Assembly: GCF_014822185.1 (NCBI RefSeq)
Contig: NZ_QVLR01000040.1
Coordinates: 124,001-188,000, forward strand
DNA: 64,000 nucleotides
Source: Azoarcus sp. Aa7
GTDB lineage: Bacteria > Pseudomonadota > Gammaproteobacteria > Burkholderiales > Rhodocyclaceae
Direction of reading: 5' to 3'
A program made the position numbers and the translations under genes. This document shows, piece after piece, positions 29,135 through 37,551 of the stretch. The notes beneath the pieces are model-generated. The model was not told the origin of the DNA. It ran no database searches and worked only from the letters and a program-made list of their open reading frames with translations. Position 1 is the first letter of the stretch; each line of letters begins with the position of its first letter.

Positions 29135-30268
29135 ATGGAACGCGATCAGGCCCTCAAGTTCATGCACGATCTGCTCAGGCTGATGGTGCAGAAGAACGGC
29201 TCCGACCTTTTCATCACCGCCGGTTTCCCGCCTGCAATCAAGGTCGACGGACGCGTCATCCCGCAGTCCAACCAGTCGCTCACCCAGCAGCACACCGCCG
29301 AGCTCGCGCGCGCCGTCATGAACGACCGCCAGGCGGCCGAGTTCGAATCGTCCAAGGAATGCAACTTCGCGATCTCACCGGCGGGCATCGGCCGCTTCCG
29401 TGCCAATGCCTTCATCCAGCAGGGCAAGGTCGGCCTCGTGCTGCGCACGATCGCGCAGAAGATCCCGACCTTCGACGACCTGGGCATGCCCACGGTGCTG
29501 CGCGACGTCGCGATGGCCAAGCGCGGTCTCGTGATCTTCGTCGGCGGCACCGGCACCGGCAAGACGACCTCGCTCGCGGCGATGGTGGACTTCCGCAACG
29601 AACACTCCTACGGCCACATCATCACGGTCGAGGACCCTATCGAATACGTGCATCTGCACAAGAACTGCATCGTCACGCAGCGCGAGATCGGCATCGACAC
29701 CGACAGCTGGGAAGCGGCACTGAAGAACACCCTGCGCCAGGCGCCGGACGTGATCCTGATGGGCGAAATCCGCGACCGCGAAACCATGGACTACGCGATC
29801 GCATTCGCCGAGACCGGCCACCTGTGCCTCGCCACGCTGCACGCGAACAGCGCGAACCAGGCGCTCGACCGGATCATCAACTTCTTCCCGGAAGACCGCC
29901 GCCAGCAGCTGCTGATGGACCTTTCGCTCAACCTGCGGGCACTGATCTCGCAGCGCCTGCTCCCCAAGAAGGGCGAGAAAGGGCGTGTGCCGGCCGTCGA
30001 AGTGCTGCTCAACTCGCCGCTGATCTCCGATCTGATCTTCAAGGGCGAGGTGCCCGGCATCAAGGAAGTGATGAAGCGCTCGCGCGAGCTGGGGATGCAG
30101 ACCTTCGACCAGGCACTCTTCGATCTGTACGAGGAGGAGAGGATTTCCTACGAGGATGCCCTGCGCAACGCCGACTCGGTGAACGACCTGCGCCTGCAGA
30201 TCAAGCTCAACAGCAAGCTCGGCGAGAAGGACCTCGTGTCCGGCATCCAGCACCTCGACATCGTCTGA
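29135..30268 (+). CDS. pilU: PilT-dependent retraction ATPase PilU
   Basis: PilU is the PilT paralogue that assists retraction under load. It has 377 residues. Walker A is GGTGTGKTTS at 137-146. The Asp box is IITVEDPIEYVH, Walker B is VILMGEIRDRETM, and the His box is HLCLATLHANSANQALDRI, a typical PilU version. The C-terminal extension (about 345-377) beyond the PilT length is also typical. It is probably followed by a hairpin-rich gap, with rlmL convergent. Confidence 0.95.
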   Translation: MERDQALKFMHDLLRLMVQKNGSDLFITAGFPPAIKVDGRVIPQSNQSLTQQHTAELARAVMNDRQAAEFESSKECNFAISPAGIGRFRANAFIQQGKVGLVLRTIAQKIPTFDDLGMPTVLRDVAMAKRGLVIFVGGTGTGKTTSLAAMVDFRNEHSYGHIITVEDPIEYVHLHKNCIVTQREIGIDTDSWEAALKNTLRQAPDVILMGEIRDRETMDYAIAFAETGHLCLATLHANSANQALDRIINFFPEDRRQQLLMDLSLNLRALISQRLLPKKGEKGRVPAVEVLLNSPLISDLIFKGEVPGIKEVMKRSRELGMQTFDQALFDLYEEERISYEDALRNADSVNDLRLQIKLNSKLGEKDLVSGIQHLDIV

Positions 30269-30317
30269 GTTTGCGAATAAACCTACTGCGCGGCCCGATT
30301 CCGCCCCTGTGATGCTC

Positions 30318-30396
30318 ACCGTACCACTTGTACGGTTGCGCTTCTCGGAACGGACTCGGACCGCTCGCTACGGTTTCTTCACAAACTCCGAGTCCG
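30318..30396. repeat. Inverted-repeat cluster between pilU and rlmL
   Basis: Two perfect inverted repeats lie in the convergent gap. ACCGTAC-CACTT-GTACGGT occupies 30318-30336 (7-bp stem, 5-base loop). CGGACTCGGA at 30351-30360 pairs with TCCGAGTCCG at 30387-30396 (10-bp stem, 26-base loop). No T-run follows either, so ordinary intrinsic termination is unlikely. The arrangement looks like an intergenic palindromic repeat element. Confidence 0.5.
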
Positions 30397-30438
30397 GGCA
30401 TGCGACCACGACCGGGGAGTTAGCCGCGAACTCCTTCG

Positions 30439-31599
30439 TCAGGCTTCTTCGGCCGGCTTGCGTCGGTTGCTGCCAGCGATCATCCTGTATTCGAACACGC
30501 GGCACTCGAGCGCGCCATTGAACAACGGCGTGCGCTTGCTCGCCTTCAGCCCGATCAGCTTGGGCAGCGCCGGGTCCGCCGACAGAAAGTAGCAGCGCCA
30601 GCCGCTCCAGCGCTTTTTCAGCGCGTCGCCGAACTGCGGATACAGCGCCGCCAGTTCCTCCGCCTCGCCGATGCGCACGCCGTAGGGTGGATTGGTCACC
30701 ATCACGCCTTCGGGCGCAGGCGCCTCCCGCGCGAGGAAGTCGGCGCGATCAAGCGTCACGCAGTCCGCAAGCCCCGCCGCCTGCAGGTTCACGCGCGAAC
30801 GCCGCACCTGCTCGCCGACCACGTCGGAGCCGTAGATGCGCAAGGGGCGCGGCGACTTGCGCCGCATCTCCGCAGCCTTGCGGATGGCTGCCCAGGCCGC
30901 ACGGTCGAAGTGGCGGAAGCTCTCGAAGGCGAAGCTTCGCCCCAGGCCGGGCGCGATGTCGAGCGCGATCTGCGCTGCCTCGATCAGGAAGGTGCCGCTG
31001 CCGCACATCGGATCGATGAGCGCCTCGCCCGGCCGCCAGCCGCTGATGCGCAGGATGCCCGCGGCGAGGTTCTCCTTCAGCGGCGCCTCGACCGCTGCAG
31101 GCTTGTAGCCGCGCTTGTACAGGGGCTCACCCGAGGTATCGAGATAGAGCGTGACGCGGTCGCGCGTCAGGAAGGCGTGGATGCGTACCGCCGGGTTCGC
31201 CGTATCGACGCTGGGGCGCTTGCCGGTCACGGTACGGAAGTGGTCGCACACGGCATCCTTGATCTTCAGCGTGACGAACTCGAGACTCCGCAAGGGCGAC
31301 TGCTTCGCAGTCACGTAGATGCGGATCGTATCGTCGACGGTGAACCATTTCGCCCAGGTCGCGCCATAGGCGAGCCGGTAGATGTCCTCCTCGGACTGGT
31401 AGCGCCCCTGCGCGAGGCGCCACATCACGCGGGTGGCGATCCGGCTCTCGAGGTTGGCGCGGTAGCAGGTCTGCCAGTCGCCGGAGAAACCGACGCCGCC
31501 GTGGGTCGCCTCGACGTCCCGTGCGCCGAGCGCGGTGAGTTCCTCGGCGAGCATCGGCTCGAGACCGCGCGGACAGGGGGAAAAGAAGGATTCGGACAT
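30439..31599 (-). CDS. rlmL: THUMP-domain 23S rRNA methyltransferase (RlmL-type)
   Basis: This 386-residue SAM-dependent enzyme probably makes N2-methylguanosine in 23S rRNA. It has an N-terminal ferredoxin-like/THUMP region (about 1-160, beginning FFSPCPRGLEPMLAEEL) and a Rossmann methyltransferase domain. The SAM motif is DPMCGSGTFLIEAA near 188, and the catalytic motif is VTNPPYGVRIGE near 295, with the NPPY of N-methyltransferases. E. coli RlmKL carries a second methyltransferase domain. This protein has only the RlmL half, as is usual in many betaproteobacteria. The ATG is preferred over a TTG three codons upstream. Confidence 0.9.
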   Translation of the reverse strand: MSESFFSPCPRGLEPMLAEELTALGARDVEATHGGVGFSGDWQTCYRANLESRIATRVMWRLAQGRYQSEEDIYRLAYGATWAKWFTVDDTIRIYVTAKQSPLRSLEFVTLKIKDAVCDHFRTVTGKRPSVDTANPAVRIHAFLTRDRVTLYLDTSGEPLYKRGYKPAAVEAPLKENLAAGILRISGWRPGEALIDPMCGSGTFLIEAAQIALDIAPGLGRSFAFESFRHFDRAAWAAIRKAAEMRRKSPRPLRIYGSDVVGEQVRRSRVNLQAAGLADCVTLDRADFLAREAPAPEGVMVTNPPYGVRIGEAEELAALYPQFGDALKKRWSGWRCYFLSADPALPKLIGLKASKRTPLFNGALECRVFEYRMIAGSNRRKPAEEA

Positions 31600-31684
31600 G
31601 AGGGGCAAAGGAAGTTGAAGGCGGACGGGAATGGAAATGGCTCGAAGCCCGCGCGGGAAACGATTCCGGCGCGGGCGGTGCCGC

Positions 31685-32104
31685 TCAGAAGGGCTTCAGC
31701 ACAACAAGGAACACGGCCGCGAACAGCACCAGCACCGGCACCTCGTTGAACACGCGGTACCACTTGTGGCTGCGGGTGTTGCGCCCGGCGGCAAAATCGC
31801 GCATGAGCCTGCCGCAGTAGAGGTGATAGACGATCAGGAAGCTCACGAGCGCGGTCTTCGCGTGCAGCCAGCCACCGATGGCGATCATGTCGCCGTAGCC
31901 GAACCACAGCCAGAAGCCGAGCACGACCGCGAGGATTCCCAGCGGCGTCATGAAGCGGTAGAGTTTGTGCTCCATCAGCGCCAGCCGCTCGCGCGTCGCC
32001 GCATCATCCACCATCGCATGGTTCACGAACAGGCGCGGCAGGTAGAACAGGCCGGCGAACCAGGCCACGACGAACGAAATGTGCAGGGCTTTCACTACCA
32101 GCAT
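31685..32104 (-). CDS. hemJ: HemJ-type protoporphyrinogen IX oxidase (UPF0093/CopD-like)
   Basis: This 139-residue inner-membrane protein has about four hydrophobic helices. HemJ oxidises protoporphyrinogen IX in heme synthesis. Family signs are KALHISFVVAWFAGLFYLPRLFVNH near the N-terminus (with the conserved His), MEHKLYRFMTPLGI near 46, GGWLHAKTALV near 77 and YRVFNEVPVLVLF near 114. Length fits the short betaproteobacterial HemJ. It starts 9 bases downstream of the SDR-like gene. hemL in this window feeds the same pathway. Confidence 0.88.
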   Translation of the reverse strand: MLVVKALHISFVVAWFAGLFYLPRLFVNHAMVDDAATRERLALMEHKLYRFMTPLGILAVVLGFWLWFGYGDMIAIGGWLHAKTALVSFLIVYHLYCGRLMRDFAAGRNTRSHKWYRVFNEVPVLVLFAAVFLVVLKPF

Positions 32105-32113
32105 CGAATACTC

Positions 32114-32998
32114 CTAGCTTGATTGTTTCCGGTTGAGCGCCGCGGCGAAGCCTTCGCGCACGGTCGGGTACAGCAGCCGCGCCCGCAACTCCCGCCGGAT
32201 GCGGCGATTGTCCAGCTGCCGCGACTCGCTCATGAAGGACAGGGCCATCGGAGAAACCCGGATCGCGAGCTCCGCGCGCGACAGCCGCTGCGGCCGCGGC
32301 AGCCCGAAGCTGTCGGCGGCAAAATCGAAATAGTCGCCCATCTTCATGCACGTGTCATCGACGGCATTGTAGACGCGTCCCGCGCCAGCGCGAAAAAGCG
32401 CGAGGCACGCGAGACGAGCGAGATCCTCGGCGTGGATGTGGTTGGTGCGGACATCCTCCTCCGCCCGCAGCACCGGGTCGCCGCGCTCCAGCCTCGCCAC
32501 CGGCAGACGGTCGCCCGCGTAGATGCCCGGCGCTCGCAGCACGCACACCCGCACCCCGCAGCGCGCCCCGAAGCGCCGCAAGCGGTCTTCGGCATCGACG
32601 CGGCGCTGCGCCCGCGCAGTCTGCGGGCAGCACGGATGGCTCTCGTCGATATGCCGTCCGCCGCAATCGCCATACACGCCCGTCGTACTTATATAGACGA
32701 GGCGCTGTGGTAGACTCGTTGCGCACGCGAGTGCCGCCAGCAGTCTTGCCGTACGCGTATCCCGCGTACCGCGGTCGGGGGGTGGCGCGAAATGCATGAC
32801 CGCATCCGCGATCCCGGCCAGGCGCCGCAGGCTGCGCCGGTCGTCGAGGTCGGCGAACACCGGCGTTGCACCGAGCGCCCGCAGTCCGGCGAGCCCCTCT
32901 GCACTGCGCACCAGGGCGAACACCCTGAAGCGCCGCACGAGCCACGGAATCGCGCGCCGGGCCACGTCGCCGCTGCCGACGATCAATATTCTTTTCAT
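32114..32998 (-). CDS. NAD-dependent epimerase/SDR-like protein
   Basis: This 294-residue protein has an extended-SDR Rossmann fold. The nucleotide loop is ILIVGSGDVARRAIPWL at about 4-20, with GSGDVA in place of the usual GxxGxxG. An acidic region and the catalytic-type segment VYISTTGVYGDCGG near 103-116 follow, with a YxxxN-like variant. It resembles YeeZ-type nucleoside-diphosphate-sugar epimerase homologues. The substrate is unknown. It is head-to-head with the ferredoxin-reductase gene, with only 21 bases between start codons. Confidence 0.75.
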   Translation of the reverse strand: MKRILIVGSGDVARRAIPWLVRRFRVFALVRSAEGLAGLRALGATPVFADLDDRRSLRRLAGIADAVMHFAPPPDRGTRDTRTARLLAALACATSLPQRLVYISTTGVYGDCGGRHIDESHPCCPQTARAQRRVDAEDRLRRFGARCGVRVCVLRAPGIYAGDRLPVARLERGDPVLRAEEDVRTNHIHAEDLARLACLALFRAGAGRVYNAVDDTCMKMGDYFDFAADSFGLPRPQRLSRAELAIRVSPMALSFMSESRQLDNRRIRRELRARLLYPTVREGFAAALNRKQSS

Positions 32999-33019
32999 CG
33001 ACGGATTATCTCACGCCCG

Positions 33020-34042
33020 ATGTCGTTCCAGATTTCACTCGAACCAGGCGGTCAGCAGTTCCCGGCCGATGCAGACCAGACCATCCTCGAGGCGGCCCTC
33101 GCCGCGGGCCTCGTGCTGCCCTACGGCTGCCGTGACGGCGCCTGCGGCGCCTGCAAGGGCAAGGTCCTCCGGGGCGAGGTCACCCTCGCCGGTTCGGCGA
33201 CCGCGCTCAGCGATGCGGACCGTGCGGCCGGCATGACGCTCTTCTGCAGTGCCCATGCGCGTTCGGACCTGGTACTCGAGGCGCGCAACGTGAGCCGCGC
33301 CGGCGACATCCCGATCAAGAAGCTCCCGTGCCGCGTGCAACGCCTGACCCGCGCCGCGCCCGACGTGATGGTGATCGAGCTGAAGCTCCCCGCGAGCGAG
33401 CCCTTCCGCTTCCGGGCCGGCCAGTACGTCGACTTCCTGCTCGCCGACGGCCGTCGCCGCAGCTTCTCGATCGCGAATGCCCCCCACCGCGAGGACGCCA
33501 TGGAGCTGCATGTGCGCCTCGTGCCCGGCGGTGAATTCACCGAACACGTCTTCAACGGCTTGAAGGAGCGCGACATCCTGCGTTTCGAAGGGCCGCTCGG
33601 CAGCTTCGGACTGCACGAAGACTCGCAGGCGCCGATCGTGCTGCTCGCGGGCGGCACCGGCTTCGCGCCCGTCAAGAGCATCGTCGAGCACGCGATCCAT
33701 GCCGGCATCACGCGGCCGATGACGCTCTACTGGGGTTCGCGCAACCGCGCCGGCCTCTACATGGACGAACTCGCGCGCTCGTGGGAACAGGCCCTGCCCG
33801 GCTTCCGCTACATTCCGGTATTGTCCGAGACACAAGCAGAGGACGACTGGCATGGGCGGACCGGCCTCGTGCATCGCGCCGTCGTCGAGGACCTGCCGGA
33901 CCTTTCGGCGCACGAAGTCTATGCCTGCGGATCCCCTGCGATGATCGATGCTGCGCGCAGCGAATTCACCGCGCGCTGCGCCCTGCCGCAGGACGCGTTC
34001 TTCGCGGACGCCTTCACCTTCGCCACCGACGCCGCACGCTGA
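33020..34042 (+). CDS. 2Fe-2S ferredoxin / FAD-NAD(P)H reductase (CDP-6-deoxy-glucoseen reductase-like)
   Basis: This 340-residue flavoprotein has three domains. The N-terminal plant-type ferredoxin (about 1-90) has cluster ligands in YGCRDGACGACKGKV and a fourth Cys in TLFCSAHA. The FAD-binding domain (about 100-195) has FRAGQYVDFLL and RRSFSIANAP. The NAD-binding domain has LLAGGTGFAPVKSI near 210 and EVYACGSPAMI near 304. The family supplies electrons to oxygenases or sugar-deoxygenating enzymes. The often-used product name comes from AscD, but no sugar genes are near, so its partner is unknown. Gap to the SDR-like start codon is 21 bases. An HDOD gene follows after 4 bases. Confidence 0.85.
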   Translation: MSFQISLEPGGQQFPADADQTILEAALAAGLVLPYGCRDGACGACKGKVLRGEVTLAGSATALSDADRAAGMTLFCSAHARSDLVLEARNVSRAGDIPIKKLPCRVQRLTRAAPDVMVIELKLPASEPFRFRAGQYVDFLLADGRRRSFSIANAPHREDAMELHVRLVPGGEFTEHVFNGLKERDILRFEGPLGSFGLHEDSQAPIVLLAGGTGFAPVKSIVEHAIHAGITRPMTLYWGSRNRAGLYMDELARSWEQALPGFRYIPVLSETQAEDDWHGRTGLVHRAVVEDLPDLSAHEVYACGSPAMIDAARSEFTARCALPQDAFFADAFTFATDAAR

Positions 34043-34046
34043 GACC

Positions 34047-35183
34047 ATGACCCAGACCACGATTCTTACCCGCGAACCCGTCGTCAACCGGAATCGCGCG
34101 ATCACGGCGAACCGGCTCATCGCCCACGCGCCGAACATCGGCGCGGCGGTGGAGACGCTGAACAGCCTCGCCGACATCTGGCCGACGCAACACACGGTGT
34201 TCGTCTGCCTGGGACGGCTCGTTCCCACTCCCGAGCTGATGAACTGGCAGGCGCCGCCCAACGCGATGGTGGAAATCCCGTCGCAGGCGCTCGCGCACCC
34301 GCAGACGCAGGCGCTGCTGCCGCAACTGCGCGACGCGGGGATCAGCATGTGCCTGAGCTGGTTCGCCCCGGGGACCGCCCTGCCGCCCGACGCCGACTGG
34401 CGCTTCGTGCTGATGGACCGCCGCCGGCACGCCACACCGGCCGGCTCGCCCGGCATTACCCTCGCGTGGGGCCTGCCCAACGTCAATGCCTTCCAGGAAT
34501 CCGTACAGGCGGGTTTCGACGGTGCCTCGGGCTGGTTCTTCCTGTATGGCAATCCGGCGGCAAAGGAGCTGTCACCGGCACACGCGCAGATCGTGCGGCT
34601 CCTCAACCTCGTGCGCAACAATGCCGACATCAAGGAGATCGAGGCGGTGCTGCGTCAGGACGTCGCGGTGTCGTACAAGCTGCTGCGCTACATCAACTCG
34701 GCGGGCTTCGGGCTGAGCTGCGAGATCCAGTCCTTCCGCCACGCGGTGACCATCCTCGGCTACGCCAACCTGAACAAGTGGCTGTCGCTGCTGCTGGTCA
34801 GCGCGAGCCGCGACCCGGGCGCGCCGGCGATGATGCAGACCTCGATCGCACGCGGACGCTTCATGGAGCAGATCGGTGCATCCTTCTTCGACAAGTCGGA
34901 GCTCGACAACCTGTTCATCACCGGCGCGTTCTCGCTGCTGAACACGCTGCTGGGCACGTCGATGCAGAGCGTGCTCGAGGAGATGCACCTGCCCTCGGCG
35001 ATCACCGACGCGCTGCTGTTCGAGCAGGGCCCCTACGCCCCCTTCCTCAAGCTCGCCTGCCTGTGCGAGTCCTTCGACGCGACCGAACTGCAGAAGCAGG
35101 CGACCGAGCTGCAGCTCGCGCCCGAGCAGATCAACCGCGCGATCGTCGGCGCGCTGGGCTTCGCCGACAGCCTGCAGTCCTGA
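34047..35183 (+). CDS. EAL-like/HDOD signalling protein
   Basis: This is a 378-residue two-part protein. The first 185 residues resemble a degenerate EAL barrel as in YuxH-type proteins, but no EAL motif is visible. The C-terminal HDOD domain (about 188-375) shows SPAHAQIVRLLNLV, the HDOD-type VSYKLLRYINSAGFG near 213 and SFRHAVTILGYANLNKWLSLLL near 232. HDOD proteins are signalling scaffolds, often linked to c-di-GMP, twitching or stress responses. It begins 4 bases after the reductase and ends before a strong terminator, so the two are probably one transcript. A paralogue lies at 52.8-54.3 kb. Confidence 0.82.
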   Translation: MTQTTILTREPVVNRNRAITANRLIAHAPNIGAAVETLNSLADIWPTQHTVFVCLGRLVPTPELMNWQAPPNAMVEIPSQALAHPQTQALLPQLRDAGISMCLSWFAPGTALPPDADWRFVLMDRRRHATPAGSPGITLAWGLPNVNAFQESVQAGFDGASGWFFLYGNPAAKELSPAHAQIVRLLNLVRNNADIKEIEAVLRQDVAVSYKLLRYINSAGFGLSCEIQSFRHAVTILGYANLNKWLSLLLVSASRDPGAPAMMQTSIARGRFMEQIGASFFDKSELDNLFITGAFSLLNTLLGTSMQSVLEEMHLPSAITDALLFEQGPYAPFLKLACLCESFDATELQKQATELQLAPEQINRAIVGALGFADSLQS

Positions 35184-35203
35184 CCGGCCGGCAACCGGGC
35201 AAC

Positions 35204-35234
35204 AAAAAAGCCAGCCCGCGGGCTGGCTTTTTTT
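35204..35234. terminator. Bidirectional intrinsic terminator
   Basis: A 13-bp stem, A6-GCCAGCC paired with GGCTGGC-T6, surrounds a CGCG loop, with T-runs on both strands. It sits between the HDOD gene and the convergent cytochrome c gene and should end both transcripts. Confidence 0.92.
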
Positions 35235-35251
35235 GCATCGACCGAAGCCGA

Positions 35252-35560
35252 TTACTTCTGCGACAGAACCCAGGTAGCCAGGGTCTTGGCTTCTTCGGCG
35301 TTGACCTGCGGGTTGGCCGGCATCGGCATCGTGCCCCAGACACCCGAACCACCCTTCTGGATCTTCTCGGCCAGCTTGGCAACGGCACCAGCGTCGCCGG
35401 CGTACTTCTTGGCCACTTCCTGGTAGGCCGGGCCGACCAGCTTCTTGTCTACGGCGTGACAGGCGAGGCAGTTCTTGGCCTTGGCCAGGTCAGCGGAAGC
35501 GAAAGCCGGAGCGGCGGAGAGAAGGCCCGCGGCAACCGCGGCAGCAACGAAAACTTTCAT
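35252..35560 (-). CDS. Small periplasmic cytochrome c (c551/c8 type)
   Basis: This 102-residue class I cytochrome c is an electron carrier in the periplasm. A signal peptide (about 1-21, ending PAFA) precedes the heme-binding CLACH at residues 31-35. The axial Met lies in GTMPMPANP near 77. The mature size of about 80 residues matches cytochrome c551/c552 of denitrifying proteobacteria. The ribosome site AAAGGAAAAGAG is strong and fixes the start. Expression is likely high, given this and the good promoter and terminator. A partner oxidase or reductase gene is not nearby. Confidence 0.92.
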   Translation of the reverse strand: MKVFVAAAVAAGLLSAAPAFASADLAKAKNCLACHAVDKKLVGPAYQEVAKKYAGDAGAVAKLAEKIQKGGSGVWGTMPMPANPQVNAEEAKTLATWVLSQK

Positions 35561-35597
35561 GCTCTTTTCCTTTAGATGGTGGTGTGAAACCGGCCGG

Positions 35598-35627
35598 ATA
35601 TTAAACCAAGCGTCCCCGCCTTGACTA
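35598..35627 (-). promoter_or_regulatory. Possible sigma70 promoter of the cytochrome c gene
   Basis: On the minus strand TAGTCA (35627-35622) and TAATAT (35603-35598) are separated by 18 bases. Start would be about 30 bases before the ATG, with the strong AAAGGAAAAGAG ribosome site in between. Confidence 0.45.
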
Positions 35628-35736
35628 CCCGGAAAACGCCTCTTGCACTTTGGCGTCCCGGGCTGCCTCGCCGGATCGTCCGACCCATGCATTCAACGCC
35701 CCTCCCTGAAGGAGCGTTGACACGAATGCGCGGGCC

Positions 35737-36468
35737 TCAGAACTCCCAGGCGCAACCGACATTGGCGATGGTGCGGTCGCTGCCCCGCCCGATCGCACCG
35801 GACACGGTGAAACCGTCGACCACTTCATAGCGCAGGCCGATCTGGCGATCCGGCCGTCCATCCTCCGCGCCGAACACTTCGGCACCGAGCGTGAGCCGCT
35901 CACCGAGCGGCTGCTCGATGCCGACGCCCCAGGTGTTCGCGACCTCGTTCGCCCCGCTGATGCGGACCCATTCGCGACCGAGGTTCAGGTGCACGTGCTG
36001 ACCCGACGCGAAGCCCCAGCTCAGCAACGCGGTGACGGAGTTTGCCCGGGCCACTTCGTCCGGTTCGCCGCGAAGGTCGACGCGAGCCCTTTCGTAGTCG
36101 TACCTGAGGCCGGCCGACAGGCCCGTCTCGGCCTGCAGCGGCACCCATTTGAGCGCAACGCCGAGGCCGTGCGCCCATAGCGACGGTTCCGGATCATGGT
36201 CGCGTGTGCGCGAATAACCCAGCTCGACCTTCAGATTCTCGAGCGGGATATAGGCGATCGAAGCCTCGCCACCCCGTTCCTTGTGATCGCGCACCCAGCC
36301 GAATTCAAGCTCGGCGCTGCCCTTCTCGCCCGTGACTGCATCGTCGACGGCCATCGGTCGTTCGGCCAGCGCCGGAGTCGCTGCACAGGCCATGATCAGC
36401 GCAGCGCCGATCAGTGCGATTTTCCGCACGCGTGCGTCCCTCGGTCCATTCTTCGGCTCCACCGACAT
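35737..36468 (-). CDS. Putative outer-membrane beta-barrel protein
   Basis: This 243-residue protein has an N-terminal signal sequence (about 14-35, ending ATPALA). The remainder is made of alternating polar and hydrophobic strands, with aromatic girdle residues and a terminal Phe (CAWEF), as in outer-membrane barrels. I count about ten possible strands. No specific family is recognised. The first 13 residues are charged and may precede the true start. It is followed about 180 bases downstream by cytochrome c on the same strand. The function is unknown. Confidence 0.65.
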   Translation of the reverse strand: MSVEPKNGPRDARVRKIALIGAALIMACAATPALAERPMAVDDAVTGEKGSAELEFGWVRDHKERGGEASIAYIPLENLKVELGYSRTRDHDPEPSLWAHGLGVALKWVPLQAETGLSAGLRYDYERARVDLRGEPDEVARANSVTALLSWGFASGQHVHLNLGREWVRISGANEVANTWGVGIEQPLGERLTLGAEVFGAEDGRPDRQIGLRYEVVDGFTVSGAIGRGSDRTIANVGCAWEF

Positions 36469-36556
36469 CCCCTCTCCCCTGTGTAAAAAAGTCCAATGCT
36501 AGCGCACTCCGGTCATGCAAGCGCATGCAGCATGCCAAACTCCCATCGGCACGGGG

Positions 36557-37408
36557 CTACTGGCGGACCTCGCCGTCGTTGTCCGGCAGAAGGAAGGATC
36601 CGGTCGAGCGGAAGGGGTTGATGTCGAGCCCGCCGCGGCGCGTGTAGCGCGCCCAGACCGCGAGTTGCCGCGGCCTGCAACGCTGCAGGATGTCGCAGAA
36701 GACGCGCTCGACGCATTGCTCGTGGAACTCGTTGTGCTTGCGGAACGAGACGATGTAACGCAACAGGCCGGCGCGGTCGATCGCCGGCCCGGCATAGCGC
36801 ACGATGATGCAGCCCCAGTCAGGCTGACCGGTGACAAGGCAGTTGGATTTGAGCAGATGCGAGTGCAGGGTTTCGCTGACCTCGCTGCCGTCGCGCGCGG
36901 AGGACAGGAAATCCGGGCATGGCTGGTACGTATCGATGTCGATGTCGAGCTCGTCGAGCGACTCGCCGGGCGGAGGCGCGATTACGCGCACCGGGCAGGA
37001 GCCCAGCGGCTGGATCTCGACGGCGACGGCAGCGCCCGCTGCCTCGGAGAGATCGTGCGCGAAGGTCGCCCTTACTGCGTCGCCGCTGTCGAAGCGCGTC
37101 TGGTTGCAGGAGTTGAGGTAGAGCTTGAGCGACTTCGACTCGATCAGGCGCGGCGAATCGGCCGGCACGCGGAAGGTCGCGAGCGCGACGACGGGCTTGC
37201 CGCGCGGATTGAGCCAGGACAGTTCGTACGCGTTCCACAGATCCTCGCCGACGAAGGGCAGCTCGCCGGTAACGATGCCGATCTCGTCGCGCTTGATCTG
37301 GCGCGCGATCGGGAACAGGAGACCGGGAGAATAGGTGTCGCAGTAGTCGGCCGGCTTGCCCAGCGGCGAGGACTCGGCACCATGCGCAAGGGAAACGGAA
37401 GGATTCAT
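36557..37408 (-). CDS. queF: NADPH-dependent 7-cyano-7-deazaguanine reductase
   Basis: QueF reduces the nitrile preQ0 to preQ1 in queuosine tRNA modification. The 283-residue bimodular form matches the E. coli type. The substrate motif [17 protein letters not shown] is at 90-106. Catalytic Cys190 sits in [13 protein letters not shown], and FHEQC lies near 228. The minus-strand TACAAT box at 37421-37416 ends only 7 bases before the ATG and there is no clear ribosome site, so a leaderless message is possible. No preQ1 riboswitch pattern is seen in the short leader. Confidence 0.96.
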   Translation of the reverse strand: MNPSVSLAHGAESSPLGKPADYCDTYSPGLLFPIARQIKRDEIGIVTGELPFVGEDLWNAYELSWLNPRGKPVVALATFRVPADSPRLIESKSLKLYLNSCNQTRFDSGDAVRATFAHDLSEAAGAAVAVEIQPLGSCPVRVIAPPPGESLDELDIDIDTYQPCPDFLSSARDGSEVSETLHSHLLKSNCLVTGQPDWGCIIVRYAGPAIDRAGLLRYIVSFRKHNEFHEQCVERVFCDILQRCRPRQLAVWARYTRRGGLDINPFRSTGSFLLPDNDGEVRQ

Positions 37409-37494
37409 GCGACGGATTGTACGGGATCGCGCCCGATGGACCGAGGGGGCGGAAGCTCGTTCCCGTGCGCCGGATGCGGCTGCCGGACACAGAA

Positions 37495-37522
37495 CCGCCG
37501 GCCCCCCCGAGGGGGCCGGCGG
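37495..37522 (-). terminator. GC-rich hairpin downstream of tolC-like gene
   Basis: A 12-bp stem, CCGCCGGCCCCC paired with GGGGGCCGGCGG, surrounds a 4-base loop. It starts about 30 bases after the tolC-like stop codon. No T-run follows, so it may be a weak or Rho-assisted terminator. Confidence 0.45.
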
Positions 37523-37551
37523 CAAGGTGATACCTGTCGGCCGTTACCTGC

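Noticed and set aside
30309-30521. Small open frame over the pilU-rlmL hairpins
   Set aside because: It runs into the antisense of rlmL and crosses palindromic repeats; no protein family is suggested.
37409-37494. preQ1 riboswitch before queF
   Set aside because: The leader is short, GC-rich and lacks the A-rich tail and stem of known preQ1 aptamers, and a -10-like box lies almost at the ATG.
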